A stretch of DNA of 64,000 nt from Dreissena polymorpha (GCF_020536995.1 NC_068359.1:88477829-88541828); one strand, 5' to 3'; shown: positions 49,724 through 63,225, counted from the first letter of the stretch. Numbers and translations: made by a program. The notes: generated by a model from the letters alone, not told the origin.

Positions 49724-52284
49724 ATGGCGGAACAGTTGTCAGATAAGTACATGGGTCAGCTAGAGTCCTGGATTGGTACGGGACCCAAGATCTTCACCCT
49801 TCTCTACCAAATAACCAGGGACGGGTGTAACGCTACAACATTCCACCAGAAGTGTGATAATCAGGGACCCACTGTGACGGTGCTGTACAACCAACAAGGA
49901 TCGGTGTATCGGGGGTATGGGAGTTTGAACTGGAACAGCAGCAGCTCAAATATAAAAGATGCAAACGCGTTTATCTTTCAACTAAGGTATTCCGGCAGCG
50001 ATAAACCAACCACGTTTGCAATAATAGATAAGCATACACAATATGGTTTGAATGGACATCCTACATCCGGGCCAACGTTTGGTGGTGGATATGATCTACA
50101 AGCATTCACTGGTACAGTGAACAGCTCTGGTGTTTTTTTCGCTTTAAACGGCTACATGAATGCACATTCCTTCGACTACCAAGGCCTTACTGTCGACAAA
50201 ATAAACAATGGCAACTTGCAAGTGACCGAACTAGAGGTATACGCCATAACAGGTACGGGAATATTCTGTAAATAATGTGTTTTTTTCCGACGGTCTCATA
50301 ATCGTAAAATATATATTTAGCAACCCATCAATTCGAATTATATAGGGTATTTTGCGTTAAATATGCACATTTGCACTGTGTAATTGCAAAATGTTTATTG
50401 GACACCAGTAGCTGATTTTAAAATTAGATGAAAATAGATCTTTTTCTAAAGGGCCATAATGTGTGTGTGTTTTTGCTTGCGTGTGTTTGTGAGAGCGTTT
50501 GTGGGAATGTATCGTAGTCTTAAATATTAATCGATATAAAATGCAATTTTGTTTTATTGTTTATTATACATTTTTTCTGCTTTACGAATCTGCTAGACTT
50601 GTGACAACTTTACCAAAAATACATAAAAAAAAGAGGTTCAACAAATTAAGCCAATATTGCTGAGAAAGTGTTGCTCAAATTAATAAATATGTTAAAAGGA
50701 TTGTTTTATTTATAAAAATGCGTGACTTTATCATTTGTATACACTTTTTAAATGGGTTCCACGGAATTGTAAGTTTTGTTAATAATCCGTTATTAGTAAA
50801 GTCTTTAAGTTACCCTTGTATTCAGCATTAATTTTATTTACAATTTTATGAACGGTACATATCCGTCCGTATAGCAAAAATGATATTCGCGAGGCGAGAG
50901 GAACACTTTATTTATTATTTTAAAATAATGATATAATATATACGCTTAGAAATTATGTTTATGCTTTCCAGTTTAACCCAGTCGTACAATTTTGCCTCGA
51001 TCACCCTGCGTTCGTTTATAAGCCGAGGAATACAGAAAAGATTCACTGCGTTTTGTTTGTAATCGACGCTGCAACTCTAGGTGACATTCCACCGAAACTG
51101 GTCGACAAGATGAGCAACTTTCAAAGACTTGTGAATCAAAAAGGTTAATACATGTGATATGTACATAGTATGCCTGTGTAAATAAAGTACTTTGGACTTT
51201 AACTATAAAAACATTTATAGGTTGCAAGTTTTCCGTTTTCATTTATGTGTACGATATTGCAATCAGGTACTGTTCTTTACTGAACAATTAAAAATGTCAC
51301 CCTAAACAACATTGGAGTGGGTCGCTATGCTGCTTGATTTGATTAATGTTGGTTAACATTTATTTTGTTCTTCAAACTATGTTCGATTCAAACCAAACGT
51401 CTCATGCTTCAATATCCATAACGCTTAGCAGTTGGTGTCATACTTTTTTCCTATTTAATTAATAATGATCGCCTGGCCATTGTCTAGTATACAAGAATCC
51501 CTTTGTTTCTCACAACCTTACGTGGAAGTGCGTGACGTGATATTAGCGTTAATCAGATTTAAGATGGCAGACTGACAGCCATCTTGTATTTTGTTACAGT
51601 CTAAGGAATGTCTGAATATCAAAACACGTTTTACCATTTGATAAACATAATTCATACTCATGATTGGTATACAATGTATATATATATTTTCTTCTACGAA
51701 ATACACAATGACGACCATCTTTTATTCTATTTTGCCAATACTGGTCTATTGTGTCTTGCAAACAAGTTTTACATATTTATACATATTGTTTTGCATCTTT
51801 ATTCACTTCATCGACATGAAAACGAGTAATATGTGAGTGTTGTTCTCAATAACATTGATCTTGGCCCATTAGCGTTTGTTCTTTAATAATGCTTTCATTT
51901 GTTATTCATTTTTTATAAACACATTGTGTTGATTTTATCTACGTTTGCAGGAATTCCGCAAGTGTTATGCTGACCAAAGTCGACCTGGCGTGTCAGAATG
52001 TTGCCAGTACACTCTCCAGCGTGTTCACCAGCAAGAAAATTGAGGACGCTGTGAACAAAGTATCCAGCATGTTCGGGTTGCCTAGAAACCACGTACTTCC
52101 CGTGAAAGAATTACGACATGAAATCGAGCTGGATGACAACATCAGCATCCTGGCGTTGCTTGCACTGCGTAAGCTACTGCACTTTGCAGAGGATTACATT
52201 CAGGTTCTGCAAGACAAACTAAAATCTTCCAACGAGAAGCCTAACAAACGAGAATCAATTGAAAAAGGCAGTGACCAAGAATAA
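49724..52284 (+). pseudogene. IFI44L: IFI44L copy 2: TLDc exon intact, GTPase half deleted and frameshifted
   Basis: Exon 1 (49724-50252) is whole and encodes a TLDc domain differing from copy 1 at roughly 20 of 176 positions. The acceptor (TTTAGATTAG, 49714-49723 region) and donor are kept. Exons 2-4, holding Walker A and G3, are absent through a ~2.1-kb deletion whose junction lies near 50588. Exon 5 (50972-51143) is intact and exon 6 (51951-52284) lacks one base (CAAG[C]TGTT in copy 1) near its start. Joining exon 1 to exon 5 creates an immediate stop (V-stop), and the unspliced frame stops after 183 codons, so the only possible product is TLDc alone. Whether it is made is unknown; it may be a pseudogene or a truncated paralogue. 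Confidence 0.88.
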
Positions 52285-52909
52285 TGGAAGACATTTCGAA
52301 GCTTAAACTAGTTTATCGTACATGTGTGTATTTTAATTTTAGGTTTCGAAATGTTAACCCGAATGTTATATTGGTGAGAGGGTCAAGTTATTGAATGCAA
52401 ATGGTTAATTTTCTATTATCATATTGTATAAATGTGTGATATCGATCGGTATATGAACATATAAACTATTTATGACGTGTGCTTTTATTTTAACATTGTT
52501 TTAAATTTGTAATGTCTGTTACGTAGTGACTGTGCATATATTATATAATATCTCTTTCATTTGATGGACTTTCTCGACAGAATACTTTACAATTAATACA
52601 TATTTTTAAGTGAATGTAAATCATTTAAACACATTAAAACAGTACTAAAACGGAGGATGCAGGTAGGTAATAATTAAACGTTAATAATATGTCATGATCA
52701 ACCTTGATGTTAATGTTTAAAAGTGACGTGCAAAATGTGGCAATACATGTTAGTATCAACAAGAAATGTAGTGTATAGAACGCAAATTAATAATTATTAA
52801 AGCATTATTATTAATAAAATTTAAATTATATTATTTTTGATTTAACGGTCACCTGTCGTATGCGGCCATAGTCCAGTATACTTCTCAACGAAAGCCATGT
52901 ACACATGTG

Positions 52910-53413
52910 TTAAAGGGGCCTTTTGAAAGATTTCGACATGTTTTGCAGTGTGTCATTAAATGCTCTATATTGATAACTGTAAACATTGGATCTAAAAAGC
53001 TCCAGTACAAAATCAAGAATATTTTTTTTTTAAAGAAAAAAGGTAACCCTCAGCAGGGCTCGAACCACTGACCCCTGGAATCCTGGATTAAAAAGTCTTC
53101 CACTTAGACCACTCGGCCATCCTTCCTGATACAAAGTCAGATGTATTTTATACTTTATATAAGCAATCCTTGAGGTTTCACGAAATATAACGACAACAAC
53201 AGAACTCCCAAAAGTATTAATTCGTTTCGCGTTGCAACGCTTTATAATTTTCAGGTTTTAAAAACGTCAAAAGATGCATAAAATGGCTATTTTAGAGCAT
53301 GGTAAATGTTCAGTATTACTGTTACCTCACAATATCATAACTAAAACGAAAAATTTGCGAATCTGAACATTTTTTTTTGTCTAATTTGCCCAAACGTGAA
53401 GAGGCCCCTTTAA
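52910..53413. repeat. TTAAAGGGGC-ended MITE with tRNA-like block, unit B
   Basis: Unit B counterpart of 40434-40938. Its tRNA-like block is at about 53045-53120, minus strand. Confidence 0.75.
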
Positions 53414-54825
53414 GCGATAACAAGGCAAGTCACTTCGAGGTTCAAAAAGTGAACATTCAAATCAATCTCCGATATTTTTGTATCGTAGATCTAACGTTAT
53501 AGCGTCTTTTGTGTGGCTAATGCACGGGTACAGAATCTTATGGGGTCAACCTCCTTTAGTATTATAAATGTGACCCACTGTGAGAAAACAAATACTAGGG
53601 TGTAAAAACAACTACGTTAATGTTAAAAATTGCGCGCGTAACGACATCCCGCATCAGTAACGTCGACGTCATTATGACGACTTTATGCATACATATACCA
53701 ATAATGCATAATGCATGTTCTAAGTTTCAAAGTGCAATGTTTTGCACAGCTATTGGAACAAACATGAATAAATATGCATACATATATCAGGGTAAATACA
53801 TCACACAAGTGATAACATCTACATGCATCTATAAGTCATAGCTGTTTAACCCAGTTTTTCACCTTAGATGACCTTTACATAACGCCAGCAGACCCGAATG
53901 AATAAACACCATTCATTCTATTAGGCTGATTTTAGCATTATTCACCGGAACATTAGAAACATCACCGCGTTTTTGAAGTATAGTATGTTTCACTGTTCAG
54001 TGTAGAGAAATGCGAACTACTCTCTTTGGTTCATACGAAACATAGAAACACATTTTGACCCAGTTACAATTAAGCATACCGGTAAGTTTCATCCCCAATT
54101 CCACAAGACCTTCATGGTTACTGCGGGTCAGTAAATCGCAAGTGGAAGACGGCGTGTACTATCAATAAACTCATTATGTTGATAACCCAGAAATGCTTTA
54201 AATATATCAAATAACACTAATTTTATGGAAAGACATTAATGACAACCTTCGATAAATGTCATTTGTTTTGTATTGTGAGACAAAACCACCGAAATAGTAT
54301 AGTGTCCCTGATAGAAGGGAAATCGTTTAATTATCTAGCCACACATTCATGACGAACGCGGTCAGTTTTTCTGAAAATCGTTTCTGCCAGCCAGAATAGG
54401 CTACCGGCATTTGCCAGTTTGCTCTAAATAACACAGTGTTTAAAATGGAAAGCAACGTAGTTTGATGCTCAATTTACAAGACGCAATTAGATTTTTAAAG
54501 ACCCGCGTCATTCGAAAATGGGTCAAATGCAATAGGCTGCCAGTGTAGCTCCAGCCCAGCATGCGCATCCGCGCAATCTTGTCACGATATGTATACCGAA
54601 GAGGATACTCAAAATATACCATGAAACCATGTGTGTGTGTGTTTTTTTTATTAAGGAAAGCGTTGCGAAAATACGAATGCTGGGCTCGAGCTACGCTGGA
54701 CCCATATGCCATAAGACCAAATTTCGAATTACGCGGATATAACAGTGTTATTTGAGTGTTTGGAAAGAAAACTGCGTATTAATGATTAGATGAACACGTA
54801 TAATAAAAATTAATATACTTTATAG

Positions 54826-55915
54826 TTTATCCCAGTCGTACACTTTTGCCCCGATAAGCCTGCGTTTGTTTATAAACAATTAACGCATTTTCCATTTTTC
54901 ATTTCTTGGTACGGTATTACAATCAAGTAGTGTTATTCAATTGAGAAATTTACATAGTCAAGCAAGTAGTGTTATTAAATTGAGAAATCAACATAGTCAG
55001 TAAACATTAACGATTTGTGTCACTCCACACATTCAATTTTCAGAAAAAATGTATCATGTGTCACATTTATAACGCTTTGTAGTTTGTATAATATTTTGGT
55101 GATTAAATCGATTATGGGCAGAAGTGTAGTATACACTATTCCTTTTAGTTCACATAAAACTGTTTAAAACTGCACAGCATAGTATTTGCAGATGGAAGCC
55201 TGGCAGCTTGTTTGTATTTCGATAAAGTTTAAGGAATGGCACAACTTCACAATAGTTGAACCACAATTGGTCCATTTTGTCAAGAAAATTGCTTTGGACA
55301 TTGATGCCAGTTTGTTTGACATTAAGCTTTAGTAACGTCATCAACCTGGTTAGGATAACTATGTGAGTATTGGTCTCGTTAAAATTTAAAATGGTTCAAT
55401 CTGTTTGTTCTTTAAATCATGTTTTCATGTTCTTTCAATATTTTATATCTTCTCATATGTTATGTTTGAAGGAAGTAGCAATAAACGCTCTAGCTTTTTT
55501 CTGTAAGCGAACTAAAGCATAATTGTGTTGATTGTTTAATGCGATTGTAGGAATTTCCACAAGCGGTTTTGCTCATCAAACTCGGCCTGGCCTGTCAGGA
55601 TGCTGCCAGTACACTCTCCAACGTGTTAACCAGGAAAGAAAAGTGAGGGCGATATGCACATGAACAAAGTATTCAACATGTTCGGTTTGCCTAGAAAACC
55701 ATGTATTTTCGGTGAAAAACTACCAGAATAAGTCGGAGCTAGATTGACAACATTAGCATTTTGATTTAGCTTGCCACTGCGCCAGCTACTCTACTTTGCA
55801 GAGGATTACTTACAGGTTCCTCGGGACAAACAGAAGGCGTGCAATCTCTCCGATGAGAAACAAACGAGAACCACTTAAAAATGCAATTGCAACAAAGAAT
55901 GATACAGTGAATTGA
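54826..55915 (+). pseudogene. Remnant IFI44L exons 5-6, unit B
   Basis: Counterpart of 42349-43431. The exon 5 stub starts at 54826 and exon 6 at 55551. Relative to unit A, exon 6 has at least five extra single bases, for example GAATTTCC, AGGAAAGAAAAG, AGAAAACC, AGATTGAC and TTGCCACTG, so no frame survives. Confidence 0.85.
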
Positions 55916-56846
55916 ATTTTTAGCATCGACTATTTAAAGCAGTAAATAAGATACTATACTAATTTCTTGTAGATAAATGTTGTATTGTTCGTTTTGTATT
56001 GGTGATGGTTGATTGCATATATAACTTAAGTGTTTACTTTAATTTTGTATCGATATGTTACTAAAGGTATAGACCCCCTAAAGTAAAAAAAAGTATCTTA
56101 TGTTATTCTGAATGTCAAATAGCTGTAAAAATGCCACTATCCACTGAAATCGTAATATGCTCATGCAATTGCATTCAAATTTCATAAAATATAATTTACA
56201 TTGATTTTTCATGTATTTTGAAATAAAATACTTTTTGGTTTTTTGCTTAATGTCGACAAATGATTTTTCTTTAATATATGAATGTAATTAATTTATGTTC
56301 ATATCATATAAGAGCTGTTTCATTTCTTATGGATAATCAGACCAGTTTATGAACATAATCAACGAATAACCGCACATCATTGGTCATTTTCACATAATGA
56401 AACATGACGCAATATATATTTACGAACATTTATTGGTATCAGAATTGTAATATGCATATTAACAGTCTACAGTTTGTTTTTACATATTAAGTTACATTTT
56501 TAAAATACAAAAAACTATTGTAATAAAACTAAATATATGTACTGACATACGTAGTTGTAAATGGTGAAATTAAGATTAAGATGAACTTATAACTAATTAA
56601 ACAATAGTTTGTTCATCTTGTGATAAGGCAATTTTCTTAATGTAAAAGCATATAGTACAATTGATGTTATATTCACCACACTATCATACATCTATGTTTT
56701 AAATTATTAAAATTGCCTTAGAAATGAATCTTCCGCAATTTGAATTATATGGTCAAGTGTTTGTACTTTTTACCTTATTTAGATCCTATAAATGTAATAT
56801 ATAATACTCAATATATGCGTTTGTATAAATGTTTTAAAGCATAACA

Positions 56847-57062
56847 TCAAATTGTGTTGATCCATGCGTGTTTAAACCGTTCAACGATACTGTCACATGA
56901 GTGTATTTTGAACTACTTACTCCCTTTGATTTTGATAAACGATAACATGATATCAGTGTTACTTTGAAATTTTGTGTTGCATTATAACACAGAACGGAAG
57001 TGACTGCGTGAGTATTTGTTCAAAAACGAAACTAACTACTGGTCTTGGTTGCAGTATATCAG
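56847..57062 (+). promoter_or_regulatory. Untranslated first-exon/promoter segment a, unit B
   Basis: Counterpart of 44360-44575. AAACGAAA is at 57024-57031 and the donor is ATATCAG|GTAAAC. Confidence 0.5.
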
Positions 57063-57883
57063 GTAAACAAAAGTCCTGATATTGGTTATAAGGAACATGT
57101 AAGGCTTGGTTTAATATGTTCATGTACGCTATCAGTGTACTGTCTGTATGTGTAAAATCGTCTTAATTGTAGCGTGTTTCATTTTGATTGTTTTGTTTAT
57201 CAAATATTACAGATCAAATATTTTCCGAAAACTGCTTTCATGTAAAAGACTTGGGACAATAATACGAAGCATTTATTTGGAATCGGTTTATTTATGCTAG
57301 CAAGGTCTAGGGGAAAACGTGGCAAATTCGAACGAAAAATACAAATAATATTATGCATTGTATAGATGAATTGCAAATTTATTAAACATAAAAAACGCAG
57401 TTAAGTGTGCATGGGTACGAAAACGAAAGTACAGATCCCCCTACCAGATGTTAATATAGTAAGCACCTCTTTAGTAACCCAGATGAACATATTTTTGCTC
57501 TACTAATATGCTGTGAAATTCCCTATTAAATATGTTTCGAGAACTAAAAGATAGTTTTAATTGTAATATCATTGATGTTTCAACAATTGAAAATAACCTT
57601 ATGCAATCAATCACACTGTGCTTCCGTGTATGAAATGGTATATTTCTCATACAATAATTGATTTTTTTTTTAAAATGATTCTCTTACACGCCTTTTAACT
57701 TGTTTAGTGTGTAAATTTCTTATAAATGGATTAAGTGACGCACAGAACGCTACCTGCGTAAAGAAACTTTCATTAAACCTGTATCTTTCAACGTGTAGAA
57801 AGCATTGTACGCATCATATAATATGCCACTTATATAATCAATAGTAACGTTTTAATCCAACTTTTATATGCATTCAACTCATA

Positions 57884-58091
57884 TCTACTTGGTCCAGCCG
57901 TGTTAATCCCGTTCAATGATAATGTCACACGTTTTTATTTTAAACGACTAACTACCCGTGAATTCGACATTTGATAAACGATAGCGTGATACGAGTTCTA
58001 CTTTGAGCTATCGATTGTTTTGAGTACACGCAGTTACTGGGTGCGCATGCGAGCAAAAGGAAATTGGAACGTTGTGGTTGAGGTTCATCAG
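57884..58091 (+). promoter_or_regulatory. Untranslated first-exon/promoter segment b, unit B
   Basis: Counterpart of 45390-45597. AAAGGAAA is at 58056-58063 and the donor is TTCATCAG|GTAAAC. It is upstream of coding exon 1 of copy 3. Confidence 0.5.
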
Positions 58092-59126
58092 GTAAACACA
58101 CTAAAGTAATTTTATTTTACCTCCTTATAACAAATATAAGTTTATAGATAATGGGGAACATATATTTATGTACGCAATTCATAGTAAGTGTATTACATCG
58201 TGAATGTTTCTTTTATCAAATATTACAGATTATTTAGAAAATGACTTAAAGCGTATTAGGCTTACGACGAGAATATGAAACATCTATAAAACAAAAATAA
58301 GTGTCATTTAAATTAAGCAAGGTCTAGGAAAGAAAGTGGCGAATAATAGATTTTGAAACAATTTATGTATTGTAGATGCCCCTTGTACAATTAAAAGGAA
58401 TGCATTAATGATAAATGCATATCAACAAGTCTTATAGAATATCGATTTATTTAAAAATGGAGTAAAACGAAAACGAACTAAACTACGCGGATGCAAAATG
58501 ATAGGTTTGATGTTCCAATATGTTTCCCATTTATGAAAAAATTGGAACACGGACATAATAAAAAACTAAACAATAAACTATTATGATAAACACTTATCTC
58601 TGACCGTTATGAGCATATAACATCATCTTTTTGCAAGCGATCGATGTTTTAATATAAAAATAGACATTCGATTAATGTCTTAATTTTTTTGTCAAACTTT
58701 GATTTTCAAGTTTAGAATTTTTTGCATCGCTTTTGGCAATACTTAAAACGATAAATATCTTTCAACATATATTGCGAACGCTGTTCCTATACATCCCGAC
58801 CACGTGTTATTTTGTAGTAAGTTAATGGCAAGTGATAAAATACATTGATCTAACCACTAGTGCATCACAATGTCTTTCACATTTATACAAAGATCTAAAA
58901 AAATGTATTCAATACAAACACCACGAGTAAAAATCTAAACGCAAACAAATGTGTATGTATAATTATTAACCTGTTACTCAAAAATGTTTACTCTCAAATA
59001 TCATCACTCACTTACACAGTCGCTGAATCAAGTTTGTATACACTCACTGTTGTAATAATTAAGCCGTTTTACCGATCTAGGGTTTACTCGATAACAATCT
59101 CACTTACTACTCAATCAATCGATTCT

Positions 59127-61355
59127 TCTTACAAACAAGAACTCGAGTTTTCAGTAACTCTCGGCCAAACTATTGGTAAAGGCTTACTCACTGATATGCA
59201 AAAACAAAGCATTATTACAAATCTACCTAAACAAGGAAAAGATTTAGATTATCTCGCAAACTGGAGACTTATAAGTTTATTAAATACAAACTATAAATTT
59301 GCTACAAAAGCCATCGCAAACCGAATTAAACAATGCTTACCTGAAACTATATCCTTTGACCAAACCGGATATATGAAAAATCGATACATTGGAGAAAATG
59401 TCCGTTTGATATTTGATGTTATAGAACACTTAAATGCAACAGAAAAACCTGGACTGTTATTTTTGCAGATTTTGAAAAGCTTTTAACAGCTTAAACCATA
59501 CATATATTATTAAATGTCTTAAGAAATTGTTTTTGGGTCAAATCGCATCCAGTGGATCGAAGTATGTTGCACTAACATTAAAAGTCTTATAATAAACAAC
59601 GGGCATCTTTCAGATAGTTATGAAATTAAAAAAGGAGTCAGACGAGGCTGCCCATTATCATCCACATTATTTATTATATGCTTGCAACTTTTGTCAAACT
59701 ATACTGAGAAAAATAGCAAAATTAAAGGCATAAATGTATTGAAAAAAGAAATAAACAAACCTTCTTCGCCGATGACACAACTTCTTTTCATCAATGGATG
59801 CGAGCAATCATTTAAAACATTAGTGGAAACCCTGACATAATTTAAAAAGATATCTGGCTTTAACCTTAATACCGCGAAAAAAGCGATATTACGAATTGGA
59901 TCCTTGAACAAAACCAACACCAAATTCTGCAATTAAAGCCATTTTATTTGGACATCTCCAGAAACAAAAACTGTAGGAATCACTTTTGTAACCAAAGTGA
60001 TTTGAATGTACAAAATAATTTAATCCCAAAGCTGAATGAGTTTAAAACATGTTGAAACAATGTCAACACAGGAAACTTTCCATAATGGGCAAAATTACTG
60101 TCATTAAAACGTTTGCGTTGCCAAAATTAATCTACCCATTTTCAGTTTAACTGAACCCTTCTAGCATAATACTGAATAATAAAAAAACGACAGTATATTT
60201 AACTTTATATGGAATAACAAGCCTGGCAAAATTAAAAGAAACATTTTGTATAAAAAGTATGAAAGTGGTGGTTTAAACCTTACAAACATTAATAAATTCT
60301 TAACTTCAATAAAAAGTAGCTTGATAAAAAGATATTTACACTCAGAAAACTGTGGTAAATGGAAAATTTTATAGGACTTGAGATTAAATAAATATGGAAA
60401 CGAACTAATTTTTGAAAGTGAACTCAGTGAAAAAACTATAACAGAAAAAAGCGGAGGGAACACTTTTCTTCACGACGTCATTACATTGTGGTATGCAGCA
60501 AATGCAATATACAGGTCACAGCATTCACAAAAACGCATCAAAAAGGAAATGATATGGAACAACAAGTCAATAACCGCCAACGGAAAAAACATTATTTTAT
60601 CGCGATTGGTATGACAGAGGTATAAAATAAATTTGTCAACTTTTTGACTTTAGAAATAAAACGGTGTATAATTTTGAAAACATTAAATATCTCTACGACA
60701 TCAATAACAACGACGTTATGAAATTCAATACCTTAATCACATCAATCCCAGCAAAATATAAAACTGAAGAAAGCATTAATGACCTCGATATCAATCAACC
60801 AGACGAAACTTTGTCAAAAGAGTAATTCAAAACAAAATACCCTCATACATTGACATACGATATTCAGTTGCAAAACGAGGACCATGACATTATATAAAAC
60901 AAATGGAACACAAATTTTACCGATATAGACTCAACCACTTGGAATAAAATCGATATTGTACCCCAAATTTCAGCCATCGACATGTCTTTACGCAGCTTTC
61001 AATATAAATGTATCATGCGACTTGTCCCCAACAAATACATATCATTTAAATGCAAACTTAGCAACAGCACATTGTGTGATTTCTGTCAATCACATATTGA
61101 AACAATAGACCACTTATTTTGGGAGTGCCAACACGTTCAAATGATATGGAAAAAAATGGAAACATTTCTGGTCAGTAAAAACATATTAATTAAAATTAAT
61201 AACACCAATGCTTTCTTTGGATGCACTGAAAAAACTACACTCAGATGTATTTAACTTTATTATGATGCTATTAAAATCTTTTATATTTAACATGAAATAC
61301 ACAAAATGCATACCAACCTGTCCTCACTTTATTGAATACCTAAATACGGGAATAT
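59127..61355 (+). mobile_element. L1/Tx1-type LINE fragment, unit B
   Basis: Counterpart of 46640-48870 with the same 5' and 3' limits, so the insertion predates the unit duplication. RT and zinc-knuckle pieces remain (FDQTGYMKNRYIGENVRLI; CDFCQSHIETIDHLFWECQ). Broken frames. Confidence 0.9.
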
Positions 61356-62208
61356 AAATTGATTGTGAGATTTCCCTCGTAAAAAATAAATATAAGCAAC
61401 ACCAAAAAATGGGTTCAATTCAGGCGATTCATACCTTCTACAAACCATAAATAATGATATTTATACAAATTTTATGGCAAAACAATTAAAAATAATCTTT
61501 CTCAAAAGAAAAACAAAAACAACATTTCGATTGAAACACACCATGTTGTAAAATATTTCTTGTATTTAATTGTTCTAGATATAAAACCACTATGTTTCGT
61601 AAAGATAACAGATTTGCTGTAAATCACAAACTTCTTTATATGACATTGACACTGTCAACATTATAATGTATTCACGCATACGCTAAACATTGACATGTTA
61701 AAGTACAAAATATTACATATTTTCAAACACTTTCTTATGTATTCCGTTTTCTGGTAATTATCGATGTAAACTACATTGTAAAGAAATATGAGAAATAAAT
61801 GAGAAAAAAAACAACTCTCGGCCAAATTGATGCATCAACTTTATAAAGCACTCATAAAATAACTAAATATATACATAAAACTTACTGACGTACATTTAAC
61901 TTAAACATTCATTATTTATTTAGCTTTCCACGTAAATTTACTATGTCATATTAAAGTAAAAAACACCAAACACCAGCAATACATAGTTTGAAAGTCACGT
62001 TATTTTTAAATCAATGAATCGCAAAAAACACTTACTTTAAATCTTAAAATGAGAACGACTCTGTCACTGATTTTGTCATATGATATACACGTTGTAAAAG
62101 GCAAAATTACGTCTGGAACAAGTAGACGTATACATACATTTTTACATTAACTGTCCCTAATGAAAGTACTGATTGTAATTATAATATAGATTTGCTTTAG
62201 ATTAGAGA

Positions 62209-62784
62209 ATGGCGGGACAGTTGTCAGATAAGTACATGGGTCAGCTAGAGTCCTGGATTGGTACGGGACCCAAGATCTTCACCCTTCTCTACCAAATAAC
62301 CAGGGACGGGTGTAACGCTACAACATTCCACCAGAAGTGTGACAATCAGGGACCCACTGTGACGGTGCTGTACAACCAACAAGGATCGGTGTATCGGGGG
62401 TATGGGAGTTTGAACTGGAACAGCAGCAGCTCGAATATAAAAGATGCAAACGCGTTTATCTTTCAACTAAGGTATTCCGGCAGCGATAAACCAACCAAGT
62501 TTGCAATAATAGATAAGCATACACAATATGGTTTGAATGGACATCCTACATACGGACCAACGTTTGGTGGTGGACATGATCTACAAGCATTCACTGGTAC
62601 AGTGAACAGCTCTGGTGTTTTTTTCGCTTTAAACGGCTACATGAATGCACATTCCTTCGACTACCAAGGCCTTACTGTCGACAAAATAAACAATTGCAAC
62701 TTGCAAGTGACCGAACTAGAGGTATACGCCATAACAGGTACGGCATTCTGTAAAAAATGTGTTTTTTTTCCGACGGTCTCATAA
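62209..62784 (+). CDS. IFI44L: IFI44L copy 3: TLDc exon only, rest absent from the window
   Basis: Exon 1 (62209 to the AACAG|GTACGG donor near 62737) is intact, with CDNQGPTVTVLYN and FGGGHDL kept, and is very close to copy 2 (about five residue changes, including NNG to NNC). Read past the donor it stays open to 62784 (191 codons). Sequence after the exon follows copy 1 to about 63225, including DNA deleted from copy 2, and then becomes unrelated. No GTPase exons follow before the window ends 780 bp later. It could be a truncated end copy or a gene with a rearranged or distant 3' half. Confidence 0.8.
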   Translation: MAGQLSDKYMGQLESWIGTGPKIFTLLYQITRDGCNATTFHQKCDNQGPTVTVLYNQQGSVYRGYGSLNWNSSSSNIKDANAFIFQLRYSGSDKPTKFAIIDKHTQYGLNGHPTYGPTFGGGHDLQAFTGTVNSSGVFFALNGYMNAHSFDYQGLTVDKINNCNLQVTELEVYAITGTAFCKKCVFFPTVS

Positions 62785-63225
62785 TCGTAAAATATATATT
62801 TAGCACCCATCAATTCGAACTATATAGGGTATTTTGCGTTAAATATGCACATTTGCACTGTGTTATTGCAAAATGTTTATTGGACACCAGAAGCTGATTT
62901 TAAAATTAGATGAAAATAGATCTTTTTCTAAAGACAATTGGCTCATAATGTGTGTGTGTTTTTCCTTGCGTGTGTTTGTGAGAGCGTGTGTGGGAATGTA
63001 ACGTAGTCTTAAATATTAAACGATATAAAATGCAATTTTGTTTTTTTGTTTATTATACATTTTTTTCTGCTTTTCCAAATTCTAGAGTTGGTCTTGTTTT
63101 GACAACTTTGAACAAAAATTACATAAACCATTAAAACAGGTTCCTTTGAATTAAAAGTTTACCCCGTATCGACTCGGCAATTCAGACAAGGTGTTACGCA
63201 TTGTATATTCTATGTAATGTCTCCG

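Larger units (their letters stand above)
49724..62208 (+). repeat. Tandem array unit B (12.5 kb)
   Basis: Runs parallel to unit A minus the 2.1-kb exon 2-4 segment. The order of exon 5, exon 6, MITE, exon remnants, untranslated segments, LINE and next exon 1 is preserved. Confidence 0.92.
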
